Assembly (NCBI GenBank): GCA_027943335.1
Contig: BSBK01008830.1
Span: 372,001 to 436,000 of the forward strand
Reading direction: 5' to 3'
Source: Chamaecyparis obtusa
Taxonomy: Eukaryota; Streptophyta; Pinopsida; Cupressales; Cupressaceae
Length of the DNA: 64,000 nucleotides
The translations under genes and the position numbers were made by a program. This document shows, in pieces, positions 25,050-36,347 of this stretch (positions are counted from its first letter, which is position 1; each line of letters opens with the position of its first letter). Under the pieces are notes generated by a model, which saw only the letters and a list, made by a program, of their open reading frames with translations, did no database searches and had not been told where the DNA came from.

Positions 25050-26947
25050 TCAGTCCTTACCCTGATCAAATAAATAATTCTCATCTCCATACAATGGAGG
25101 CAGACTGAGATCATATGTTTCATCCAGCCGGTTAGAAACATCATGATTCACTTTCAACATAATACAAGAAAAGTGATCAATGCACTCACGATTATCTGGC
25201 AAAGGAAAGCTATCAGGACACCATGGGTACTGATCATTTTGTGACACTAGAACATCACCCTCTTTATTTTGACTATCATGCTAAAAATTGGAGCATTCCA
25301 ACTCAGTATCACGATTGAGAACACCATCATTCTGATCATTAGTTTGCAAGAAAGAATACAACATTTCTATCTCATCACTTTGCAAACCAACATAACACTT
25401 TTCAGAACAAAATTCTGATTGCGTAAATCCGAGAACATTTTGCTGATCACAAATTATATCAGCATCATTTGGAAGGGAACAAACTCCATCAGTGAGTAAC
25501 TCATTAGGCACTAGAACATCTGAGAATACACTTTCAGATTTACCACTTTCTTCAGCATCAAAATGTACACAAGAGCCACAGTTAGCAAACTTATGCAAAT
25601 ATGGACATGCACTAGCACACTCATCATTGTTTCATCAAAAATGACATTATTAAAACCATGACAATGGAATGCACTTGAATCTTGCTGATTTAAAATAGGA
25701 GAAAAGACGTCAAGATATGTTTCACTCATCATGCGATCATCCGAATCACTTTCATCAAAATTTATATTTACCGGGCATGGAATTCTGGAAACAAACTTAG
25801 TACCATACCTTTGAAAATCAGCATCCAAGAAACTTGAAATCTGCTCACAACTCAGCAAGCACTGAACATCACATTTCACTTCTTCATTCTCACTACTGAT
25901 GCTACAAATCTCTTCTCCATATGAAGCCAGGACTGAATTTATTTGTCTCACATTACCTTATGTGAAGAAACTACTATAGGAACTAACATTTGCATTATAT
26001 CCATGTTCTTCATGTTCACACAAAACATCACTAAATTGAAACAAATAGTCATTAACATCATGCTGAGAAAAGGGGAAATCTACAAGCTCAAGGAACTCAC
26101 TATCAACTGAAGATTTATCTTCCATTCCTTGACACTTATAAGTTTCATCATCAGCACAATAACCAGCACTACAACCATCATAGGACTCAGCATCCCCAAA
26201 TGAACTAGACTCTGCATCATTGAATTCAACATTTATAAAAGAGTCTGTCCAGTCCTTAACATTTTTTAGTGCTTCATCCTTTAAGGACGCAGTCCAACTA
26301 ATTGATTCAGGCATTGAAAGTTCTAGAAACATCTCAGCATACTGGGATTCATGAAAATCTAAACCCACAGGAAGCTCACTACATGCAATAAGAAACTTCT
26401 TGTAATAAGACAATGTAGACTCTTCATTTCTTTCTCCTATTGCACATCTTAACATCAGTATACAATTATGCTGAATCTTTTTATTTATCCAATGGAGTTC
26501 ATCATTATAACTCTCTAAATCTGACTGAAAACTTTCAAATCTAGAATCATCCTGACTTATCAAAGCTGGGAACTCCATTCTAACACACTGACAAAATAGT
26601 AAAGCTTATTCTCATGACAATATTTTTGTCCAATTTCATGCAACCAATAACTTCACATAAGCATAGCATATTTATGATTTCTTGAAATTGAAACTTCAAC
26701 TAGAAAGTATGACAAACTTTGAAACTAATTTCCCTTTTCTTTAGTGACTGGTTCACCTATTTAGGGATTGTTTGTACTTTGATAAAAGATTACCTGGAAG
26801 TGTTGTTGTTGGTGTAAAATAATGATCTGAAACCTTCCTCAAATCACCTTTAAAATCTTTGTAGAGCTGCCACCTCTTTTCAGAGGACAAAATTGGAACC
26901 AGCTGAGAACCTTCTCTCAAATCTGGACCATCTTTATCAGCAAACAC
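25050..26947 (-). pseudogene. Unrecognised ORF in element N (decayed, about 600 codons)
   Basis: Four to five collinear minus-strand frames fill the internal part of N: 26947-26753, 26578-25958, 25951-25511 (all in one phase), then 25598-25281 and 25247-25050 (in another). They are acidic and rich in S, D, E and C, with segments such as 'SQDDSRFESFQSDLESYNDE' and 'LSYYKKFLIACSELPVGLDF'. I see no gag zinc knuckle, protease DSG, RT YxDD or integrase motif. The gap at about 26580-26790 has a donor-like CAG|GTAATC and a TTAG at its end, but simple joins there do not keep frame. It could be a captured host gene piece or the extra ORF known upstream of gag in Tat/Ogre-type elements. The function is unknown. 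Confidence 0.5.
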
Positions 26948-27170
26948 AAAACAACTTCACAGGATTTCTGTTTGTCAGGATCACAAAATACATCACAACT
27001 TCAAATTACAAAAAACTGATCAAACAAAGATTCAGAGTCACCACTCTCATTCAGTGAGAGAATATAACAATTTTGAAAAGAACTAGACTCTATAACCAAA
27101 CTGGACCAGACCTTGGGATGATTCAACAAAGCAAGGAATTAGACATCTTAACTTGCTGTCATTTATTTCT
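26948..27170 (-). other. Element N leader
   Basis: These about 220 bp lie between the primer-binding site and the first Met of the N reading frame (26947). No motif is recognised. The leader would hold the packaging signal. Confidence 0.4.
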
Positions 27171-27188
27171 TCCCTAGTAGAGTCACCA
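27171..27188 (-). other. Primer-binding site of element N
   Basis: On the minus strand this reads TGGTGACTCTACTAGGGA, three bases downstream of the 5' LTR end. It differs by one base from the site in element C (57770-57786). Tat/Ogre-type gypsy elements are known for tRNA-Arg primers with a TGGCGACTC start; that match is from memory and not checked. Confidence 0.7.
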
Positions 27189-27191
27189 ATT

Positions 27192-30100
27192 TGTTAGCCA
27201 TTTTTCTTGCATCCCTAAACTCTAGAAGAGAAATATGAAAACCAGACATAGGGATCTTTGTCTAGCAACACAAATCCACTTACTCATGCAAACTGAGGGG
27301 CAAGGAAAGACTAATTAATGAGGATTTGATCCTCCTTCTGCTTCCAGTTCCACACACTCAGGCGGGTGCACCTAAAACATGATAATATCTGCATACATAA
27401 ACACTTACTCACTACAACCTTTTATGCAGATATGAAAATCAGTGGATAGTTCTCAGGCTTATAAAACATGGGAGTTCAACTCAACCAGTCTTATATAGGA
27501 TCCCACCTGTATGATCTGCTAAGAACTAAGAAAATGGCCAATGTGACAATAAGGATAAACTCCTTCTTCTCTTCGAACTTTGAGCTCAGGTAGGCTAACC
27601 CTTGGATTCATTTCTTCAAAGAATCACTAACAACACTTGTATTCATGAAACACAAGACATAAACATGAATGCTCTTAAACATGAAATTAAAGATGGATTG
27701 AATTTTAAAGGTTGATGATGAAAACTGCAAAGCAAATTAGGACCAGTGCCTTGTTCATTGGGCAATAGAGTCATCCAAACATACATTCACAGAAAACCTT
27801 AATCTCAAACTCAAAGAAACCAAGTGAAGTGCCTTACAAATCACTTCTCTCACTCCAGTTCTTAGACATCGAATTCATATACAAACCTATAATTCTCAGA
27901 ACTTGAAATCAAGACTTACTCTCTCCTTGAAAGAAAATTGAATTCAAACTCACAGGTACCTTATAACTGGTATACTAACATGCCTTACAAATCAATACAC
28001 AAAAATTAAGATCATGCATACAAAGACATCAAACAAGAACTGAATCGGGATTCCCATTGCTCTCATTAAAATTTATCTGTAACTGTACATTTACAATACA
28101 AAGACACAGAGAAAATAAGACCCAAAGCCTGGAAGCTGCTCTTTAGCATAAATTTCAACATCCATGTTATAATGAGAAAATTCAAGATATAGCAATTGAG
28201 AGTCCATTCCCAAAACCAACTGACAGCTGTCCCTCTTGCATAAAAATATCTTCAACATTCCTCATCTCCATGCAACTGATTCCCAAGCTAATCCACATTC
28301 TCCAAAAACTTCCAATCTGATCTACAACTAATCTTGATTCCTAGATTTCAAACCTGAACTGCTCTTATCAACTGCTTTGAAACTGAAAATAGTCATCACC
28401 ATTGGAATCCTTATTCTGAGACCTTTCCGGAAACATATAACACTTATATGTTTTGTTAAAAAATGAATTTCCAAGCCCCTTTTCCGTGAACAGCTATGTT
28501 TTAAATTTTTGAATTTTAATCATATAGTCCAGACTATGTTAATTTTTTAAATATTTTAAAATCTGGCAATTTAATATCATTTTATGTATTTGCCTCAGAA
28601 ATCACCAGATAGCGCCACTTGTCATCACCTCATTACATGCTCAGACTAACCTCGGGTTAACCCACTGAATGGGAGAACTAGCAACCATATGCATTCTCTA
28701 AATCTCCAGATGATCAGACTAACTACAGTTAACTCTGGAGAACTGGCGAAAGCTCTATTCTCCAATTCTCTAAATCTTTCTTTGACCATGGTTATCATTT
28801 GGAGAATGGGCGACTGAGTGTATTCTCTAGTTCTCTGAATCATTTTCACTAACTATCAAGTATTTGTAGAACTAGAGACTATGCATTCTCCAATTCTCTG
28901 AATGTTTATGACTTAACCATTTGCATTTGGAGAACTAGAGACTAAGCATTCTCTAGTTCTCTGAATCATTTTCACTAACCGCCAACCATTTGGAGAACTA
29001 GAGACTAAGCATTCTCCAATTCTCTGAATGTTTATGACTTAACCATTTGCATTTGGAGAACTAGAGACTAACTGCCAACCATTTGGAGAACTTGTGACCA
29101 AGTGTATTCTCCAATTCTCTGAATGTTTATGACTTAACCATTTCCATTTGGAGAACTAGAGACTAACTACCAACCATTTGGAGAACTCGCGACCAAGTGT
29201 ATTCTCCAATTCTCTGAATGTTTATGACTTAACCATTAGCATTTTTCGCAAGTATTTTTATGCAAAATTTAGTGCTTTATGGTCATTGGCATGCATCCCA
29301 ATGCACTATTTGTGCACACTCTTGAGAGCCTTCTTCTCTTTATTCATTTCATTATGTGAGTGGTATATCTTTTAAACACTTGAAATGGTCATTTCTTGAG
29401 CAATGTGGGATTAAACTTTTGGAAGCATTGCTGATTTTTTTATTGCTGTAGTACTCAGAGGATCATAACTTTTGATTTTCAAACTGAGTTTTTCTAAAAT
29501 TTTTGCTGTACAATGCACACATTGTCATCTCAAACATATGTAAAATTTAGCTCGACCTAGGTTTTATTTTTTGAGTTATGATAAAAAACGTGACTGGCTG
29601 TGCATTCACACTTTTTTTTTAATTGGCTCTTGCCTTCAACCCCTTTTTTATCTTCTTCTTCTCCACATGCTTTGCATTTGTCTATGATATTTGGCATCAC
29701 AACATTACTTTTCTTTGATTTTCTCAAAATCTGAGACAAGACCTTGATGTATTGCCCTCTAGAAAACAACAATGATAAAGGAGCACTAGTAACACTAGCC
29801 ATTTCTATGTACACAAATATCTTGTACCCAATCTTAGTGATAACTCACACTGGTGACACACTCCTTTTCTCTCACACATCATGGCATTATCTTGTTTGGG
29901 CCATTTATTTCACTTTTATCGTTTGCAAAGATTTCCAAATAACATTAGCTGACATTCGAGAGCGGCCTTAAAAACTGGCCAATAGCCATCATAGGATCAT
30001 GTCACTGAGCACACATGTTCACCTCCAACAAAAAAAATATGCATGTCAAAGAAGAAATCTCAAAGAGACCCAAGCCACAAGATAAAACTGACCAAAGTTA

Positions 30101-31324
30101 GCATTGCCTTTCTGCTATGTCTTAAATCACTTAAGTTGGCTCTAGAACCAGCTTTGAAAACTGACCAGATCACCTGAACAAATCTCACCGCATGATTGAC
30201 ATAAACCTTGAGATACATAGAATCACCCTGCAAAATGGCATCCCTTGACTGTACCCGAGGTGAAAGTTATTAACCTCTGAAGTTTCCCTTTTCATTCTGC
30301 TCCTGCAAACACACTGTCAAAACCTGATAAACTGCATCTGGAATTAGCCTTGAAAAGTGCACGAATGGATTGGCAGGATGCTTGAATCAGAATGAGATAT
30401 AGTACAACTTGTCAGCAATATAGGACAACAAGAATTTTGACAATAGGATCATCTCGTGGAAATTTATTAGCAGGCAAAGAAGGCCTCTGACAAACTTGCA
30501 GAAAACATAACTAGACAATTTGCACTTTTTGCAAACAGAAAAGGTCTGGCAAATTGACCAAATGAATACATCAAGAGCCACAATAATACAGCATGGAAGT
30601 ATTTTATGTCTACTATACACTAAGACAAACATACTAATGACCTGATCAAGAGGGCATGAGTTATTCACAGTCGAAATAGGGCTCTGGAAAACTGGTGAAT
30701 AACCAAACAGTGCAAAACGCGAAAGCTGCAAATGGAATTAGTTTCAATTTCTCATTAGATGGATTCATCACGAGCTACAAACTGACAAGGGTAAATTAAA
30801 AATTTTCTATAATGTAGGGAAATGATTAAAACCTTTCTACCAATCCACCGGGTACAAGTTATAACACGTCAAACAGGGTTCTTGACAAAATTGGGAAAAG
30901 GGCCAAGTGTAGAAACTAGTAAACACCTCCGGAAGGGGATGAATAAATAGGGTCAAAACTTATCATAGAGGCCTAAAACCTGACACACAAAGAGCATGCA
31001 AAGTGTAAAAAAATATGCTAGGCTCATATTTTCATGACACTCTCCAGGGTGCATTTTATTCAACCTCAAAGTGACCCTTCCCAGTGAATTTTACACAAGC
31101 ATTTTTTGACTTAGAGACCTCTTAGAAACAAACTGATGCAAACCCATTTGAACATGCCATCTAAGGACTCAAAAAAACTTGATAGGATGAATACAAAGCA
31201 ATGAGCACATAGACCTCAAGATATGACCCCAAATACGCCCATACTAGCATGCAATACAAAGCCAAAATCAGCACCTAATCAAAATTTTACATGGTACCTC
31301 AAAACTGCATTTTGAGTACCAACA
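27192..31324 (-). repeat. Element N 5' LTR (right copy, 4.1 kb)
   Basis: This 4,133-bp partner of 20669-24796 ends GTACCAACA and is followed by the TSD copy GACCT (31325-31329). The two copies differ mostly by transitions. N is about 10.66 kb in all, and more than three quarters of it is LTR. That shape, with short non-polymerase internal DNA, fits large non-autonomous LTR derivatives (LARD-like). Confidence 0.92.
28650..29240. repeat. Hairpin-forming repeats in N right LTR
   Basis: This is the counterpart of 22130-22710. The perfect 12-bp stem is kept: GAGAACTAGAGA at 28930-28941 and TCTCTAGTTCTC at 28950-28961. Unit order is the same in both LTRs. Confidence 0.8.
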
Positions 31325-31329
31325 GACCT

Positions 31330-32510
31330 CTTCCTCTAACCAATTTGGTCATTTGGATATCAATGTCATACTCCATCACTTTGGTAATCCAACCAGATCT
31401 TTTCTCATTTAGGTCCTTGGAAAGCAAAAAATATTTGACACTTGGATGAGTAACCTTCAAGTGTACCTTGCTATGGGTCAATAGATATCTAAACTTTTTA
31501 AGAATTTTTACCACAACAAGTACATGTTTTTCCATAAAAGAGTATCTTGTTCATACTCTTCTAAACCTTTGCTGAAGAAAGCAATAGGCTGCTCCAACCC
31601 TTCTAAATTTTCTTGAGTCAACATAGAAGATATAGCATCATGACCTCCATAAGCATAAAGGATAAAATCCTTATTGAAATTTGGGTTTAATAAAGCAGGA
31701 GCTTCTATCAAGGCTTCTTTAATAGCCTGGAAACTATCTTTTCCTTCTTTAGTCCAGCTGAAGGCTGAACTATTCTTTAACATGGTTGTCAAAGGCTTCA
31801 ATAAATCTACAATATTAGGCAAGAAACACCTAACAAAATTAATCCTTCCTATGAAATATTGAAGACTTTTCTTATGATGTGACAATGGTAGCTCTAGGAT
31901 GGTTGCAATCCTTTCAGTGTCTACTATAATTCCTTTCTTGGATAATATATATCCTAACAATTTCCCTTCATGAACTGCAAACACACATTTATTGGGATTA
32001 AGAGATATCCCAAATTCTCTACATCTTTCAAAGATTTTCCTCAGATGTTTGATATGATCTGCTGCATGTTTAGAATAAATAGTTATGTCATCTAAGTAGA
32101 CTAGTACAAACTTGTACATGAGGATTTTAAAGGCCATATCCATTTCCTTTTGAAAAGTAGCACCTACATTTGACAAACCAAATGGCATCTTTTGATAAGC
32201 CATGGTTCCCCACTTGGTTGTAAAATGGAGTCTTGTATTGATCCTCTTCATTAACTAAGATCCGATTGTATCCTGAATAGCCATCCAATAATGAAAATCT
32301 CTTGGATCTAGAGACACATTGTAAGATTTTCTCCATAGAGGGTAATGGATGTTGGTCTTTTAAAGAGGCCCTGTTAAGATCCCTAAAGTCAACACATAAA
32401 CTCAACTCCCCATTCTTCTTCCTTACAGGGACAAGGTTAGAAACCCAACTAGTATGCTTGATGGGGTAGATGATACCACTTTCTATCAATTTGAGAACTT
32501 CTCTATGCAT
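31330..32510 (-). pseudogene. pol: Element B reverse transcriptase and degenerate RNase H
   Basis: The 32510-32127 frame has the RT fingers: 'GIIYPIKHTSWVSNLVPVRK', 'LCVDFRDLNRASLKDQHPLP' and 'FSLLDGYSGYNRI'. After a frameshift, 32251-31508 has 'KMPFGLSNVGATFQKEMD' and the catalytic YLDD in 'VLVYLDDITIYSKH', then 'CVFAVHEGKLLGYILSKKGI' and the connecting helices. The following RNase H opens 'FILYAYGGHDAISSML', where gypsy elements normally have T-D-A-S, so its first catalytic Asp is gone. A last piece runs to 31299 with VMEYDIDIQMTKLVRG. RT copies the RNA into DNA. The 3' end of this frame is interrupted by N. Confidence 0.93.
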
Positions 32511-32675
32511 AAGTGGCTCAAGCTTGGGATTAACAGGCCTTTGGTTTTGTCTTACTAGTTCGGCATTAGGCTCTAGTTCAATAGTGTGCCGAGCAAGGGC
32601 TGGATTAAAACCTTTGAGGTCTTCATATTGCCATGCAAATACATCACTAAATTCTTTGAATAATTGGGTATAAGC

Positions 32676-33437
32676 CTACTTTTCTAAATCAGTGTTTACT
32701 TTTCCAAATTGTAAGCTTTTACCTGGTTCCAATTCTAATTCAACACAATATTCTTGTTGAACCACCAGGCCAAATTTATTCTTCTTAACTTGATCATCTT
32801 TGTTGAAGACAACTTCTAAGGTGACAAGACCTATAGGCATTTTGTTAGACTTAAGTTGTATTACTTGGTCACCATAGTTCATCAATAGTCTATCTTGGTT
32901 ATGTTTTGAGAAAACATCTTCTTCAAACAAGACTTGCAGAATTTGCTCATCATTGTCAAACACTTGCCAATTAATATCATTATCAGGGATAGAAGGTCTG
33001 ACAATCACCTTGATATGTTGTTGGGTCTCTTCCCTTGAAATACTATTAGGACTATCATACTGAGACCTAATAGCAGCTAATCTATCTGCATTTTGATTTG
33101 GCTTTCTAGGGATAGCAACAATGTTGAAAGCACAAAAGTCTTCAATTGCATCCCAAAATCTATGTTTGTATGCTCTCAAGGTGTCATTTTTGGTTGCACT
33201 TATCCCTCTCACTTGGTTGACTACTAACTCACTATCACCATAAACTTTTAGAGCTTTGAGCCCTTTTTTTCTAGCCCACTCCAGTCCATTTACAAGGCTT
33301 TCATATTCTACAGTGTTGCTAGTGTAGGAGAAACTGAATCTGAAAGTTGTATAGTATCTTTCTCCTTTTAGGGATATTAGCATAGCACCACCACCAGAAC
33401 CATGTCTGCTTCTAGCTCCATCAAAAAAAATTCCCAA
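32676..33437 (-). pseudogene. Element B extra RNase H, lying before RT
   Basis: The frame (253 codons) starts GIFFDGARSRHGSGGGAMLI and shows a full RNase H1-type set of acidic residues: D in FFDGA, E in TVEYESLVNGLEWA, D in VYGDSELVVNQV and D in NADRLAAI. This is the pattern of the second, 'archaeal-type' RNase H of the Tat lineage. It would degrade the RNA strand of RNA-DNA hybrids. It sits between protease (34339-33551) and RT (32510-31330). The C-terminal half (about residues 130-253) is an acidic linker towards the RT. The first Met is not a native start; the frame continues from the protease with a frame change. Confidence 0.85.
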
Positions 33438-33550
33438 ACCTAATTGCTCTGATCCTCTAAATCAATGTCCTCTTTGAGAAGGTTTGGCTCTATGGATCCA
33501 CTTTCTTGTATCAAATAGCTTCCCAAACTAGTATCCCAAATAACATTTTC

Positions 33551-34339
33551 CTAGGCCTCTGAATCCTTCTCTGATTCTAGTTCATCTAGTAAAATCTCAG
33601 GGATATTTTCTATCTTAGTGTTTTCTTCTTTGATAGTTGGGAAGTCATTACTATCAAATGCAAGGTAGCTTGTATTGATGGTATTGGACACATATGGTTC
33701 TATATGGTGAGCTGCCAATGATTTAGATTTAATGGTGACCTTGGTACCATATCTTTTGTGAAAGAGCATGTGAGACCAGTCAGAAGAAAGGTAGCCTCCT
33801 ATTTTGGCTATAAACTCCCTTGATAGACATATGACAAATAAAGCAAGGAGATCTATGATATATATATCAAGTAGGATGGAGAAATTAGGACTTGCATGAA
33901 GGATTAGACTGGTATCCTTAGCTAAACCTATATTATTAACTGAGGATCCATCAAGTTGTGTAACCTTCTTTTGGAGGGGTTCATATTGAAGTCCTAATTG
34001 GTCAGCCACATTTTTGGGCATTACAGTACTAGTGGCTCCACTATCTACCAGACAATTATGTACTAAGCATTTTCCAATAATTAAAGATGCATAAAAGGGA
34101 GGGGGTTTTGTGTTCCTACCTTGAATGGTATTGGCTTTGGAGTTGCAACTTGGAGCCTCCTTTTCTTGATTAGTGTTGACCAACACTGGCTTTGTAGTTT
34201 CTTTTGTAGGCTGAGGAGTTGTCATTTCAGTCATAGCTTTCTTCAAAATCTCAAGTTGTCCTAGAATAGCCAAAGAGTCCCACATAGACATAGTAATGTT
34301 CACCTTCTTCATGTTGTCTACAATGTTGAAAGGTGTCAC
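33551..34339 (-). pseudogene. Element B retropepsin-type protease
   Basis: The frame contains 'FYASLIIGKCLVHNCLVDSG' then ATSTVMPKNVADQLGLQY. This is the DSGA aspartic protease motif with the following hydrophobic strand and 'QLGL' helix typical of gypsy elements. The protease cuts the gag-pol polyprotein. It would act as a dimer. The upstream part is a low-complexity linker rich in T, K and P. It is bounded by a frame change to gag (34366-34611) on one side and to the RNase H on the other. Confidence 0.85.
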
Positions 34340-34365
34340 AGTGTGTACTCTTTGTTATGCTTTTA

Positions 34366-36048
34366 CTATGATGGGCTCCACTTCTTTGAGAGTCTAGCCC
34401 TCTTTTCTTGTGATGGCAGGAACATTTTTAAATATGATAGGAGTAGTAGCTTTAGTCCCAGAATCTTCTCACTCCTTATCTTGAGCTCTTCTCTTTGATC
34501 TTGTGTTAGCAGCAATGGAAGGTTCACCAATGACTCCATTGAAGTCTTACTACTCCCAATTGAAAATAGCAGTCTCATTATCTTGTGGTTCTTGTTGAGG
34601 AACTGATCCACTGGAAGAAGCCTCTAATTGAGCATGTGAGGTATTCTAAACCATTAGAGCTTGGTTCATCCATCCATTTGAACATGTAGCTTGATTATGA
34701 GGCTGATTACAAGGGAAACACCATTCATTGTCCATAACCATATTATTTTGACTAGGGACCATGTCCCTAACTAGATTTATAGAATTGAGAGGTGTAGTGT
34801 TGTATGGTTGGAATGGTCTTTGATTAAAATTTTTCCTTTGTCCTTGATAACCTCCTTGGTATGGTGGCCTATTTTGTTGATAAGGTTGTCCCTAATTCTG
34901 ATATTTTTGATTAGGACTTTGGCCTTGTGGCTAAAAGGGTGGTTTGATTCCTTGCCCTTGCCTCTTTAGATTTGTGATCTCCTTAGTCAAAGACTACACT
35001 AAATTTGTCATTTCTTGTTGACTAGTTTGTTGACTATTCTTCATCTCTTGTAGTTTTGAGAGAAACTTTCCTTTAGCTCCTCACTGCTTGTACTAGCCTG
35101 AGGTGCTAATATGTTGGGAAAAGGGGTAAAATGAGGTATTTGTAGAGGTGTAGTGGGCTGAAGGCTAGGAAAGATGGGCATGGGTGGCCTTCTAGCTATC
35201 ATACCTACTTGGATTAAACAATTTTCAGCCCTGACAGCTATGTCAAAAGCTTGGGGTAGAGAGGTACCTCCCATAAATTAGATCATGATAGAGATCTGAT
35301 CATTCAAGCTTTGCAAGAAATATAAGAAAGCATGATTAGCTAATGGCCTCACCAAGACTGGAATTCTATTCCATGTCTTGAGGAATCTATTGTTATAATC
35401 TATCATTTGTTCTTGAGGGTCTCTTTTAATGGTTGTCAACTACTCAACCAAAGATAAGTTGTCTGTTTTATCCTCAAAATGTTTACTCAATGTGTCCCCT
35501 AATCCATCCCATGAATTAATGGAACCAAGAGTTAAAGTTCTAAACCATTCAAGATCCTTACCTTTGAGAGAGGTTGCTAATAACTTGGTGGCCACATCTT
35601 CTTGAGTTATATTATGTATACTGCAGATAGTGGTCACATCTCTAATGTGTTCAAAAGTTGTAGTTTGTCCCTCACCTATGAAATTAGGCAGACTCTTTAA
35701 TGCCACCAAGGGCACATCATGATGTTGAGAAAAGACTAATGGACTTCCTTGGTTGAAAGGTGCAAAAGCAAACTGCCTAGCCATTGTAGGAGCTAAAATT
35801 TGCTGAGTAGCAACTGTGTGAGTTGTATTTGATGTTGGATTTGAATCTTCTTCTAGATCTCTGGTTAGAGATCTTCCTCTTCTTCTGAGATGAAAGGGTA
35901 AAGGTCTCCTTTCTGAAGTATCAGGTGGTGTAGACTGTACTCTCCTTGCAGGGGATGTTCTCTAGGTTGATCTACCTTTGTAGCCTCTTTTTGAGGGCAA
36001 CTCTAAAAATTTAGTAGGCTTTGAACTCCTAGTCTCAATCTTTCTCAT
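34366..36048 (-). pseudogene. gag: Element B gag, broken
   Basis: Translating upstream of the capsid core gives a good start at 36048 (MRKIETRSSKPTKFLELPSK), in phase with 35784-35440, with one TAG between. The core has 'LPNFIGEGQTTTFEHIRDVT', then 'LATSLKGKDLEWFRTLTLGS' and 'WDGLGDTLSKHFEDK'. It then continues past a stop into 'DYNNRFLKTWNRIP'. A zinc knuckle of CX2CX3HX4C form (WCFPCNQPHNQATC) is read at about 34688-34725. Gag forms the particle, and the knuckle binds RNA. At least four stops or shifts are present. Confidence 0.85.
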
Positions 36049-36190
36049 AAACTTTGAACAAGGTTAGCCTGAATCTATGAAATCAATGGAGTCACCAGAT
36101 ATACTTGAATATCAACCTTTGAAAGGTCTGTATTATGTAATCACTATATCAGAGATAACATAATCTTTAAACAATGAACCTCTTTTACTA

Positions 36191-36347
36191 TCCCACCAGG
36201 TGTGCTAGAATTGTTACGCCCAAGGTGGGGTGTTTTCTGAATTCAAATCTGATCTTAGTCCCACCAGGCATGCCAGAATTGTTACAACCAAGGTGGGGTG
36301 TTTTTTAAATTTGAATCTGATCTTACTCCCACCGGGCATGCCATAAT
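36191..36347 (-). repeat. Three 68-bp-spaced copies of the B primer-site junction
   Basis: 'TCCCACC.GG..TGC(T/C)A.AATTGTTA' starts at 36191, 36259 and 36327, exactly 68 bp apart. Between copies lies 'AAGGTGGGGTGTTTT...AAT(C)TGATCTTA'. In each copy the primer-site-like segment is directly followed by the LTR-start-like AATTGTTA. The third copy is the real junction: TCCCACCGGGCATGCCA (36327-36343) four bases from the LTR start at 36348. On the minus strand the site reads TGGCATGCCCGGTGGGA. The tRNA is not identified. Confidence 0.8.
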
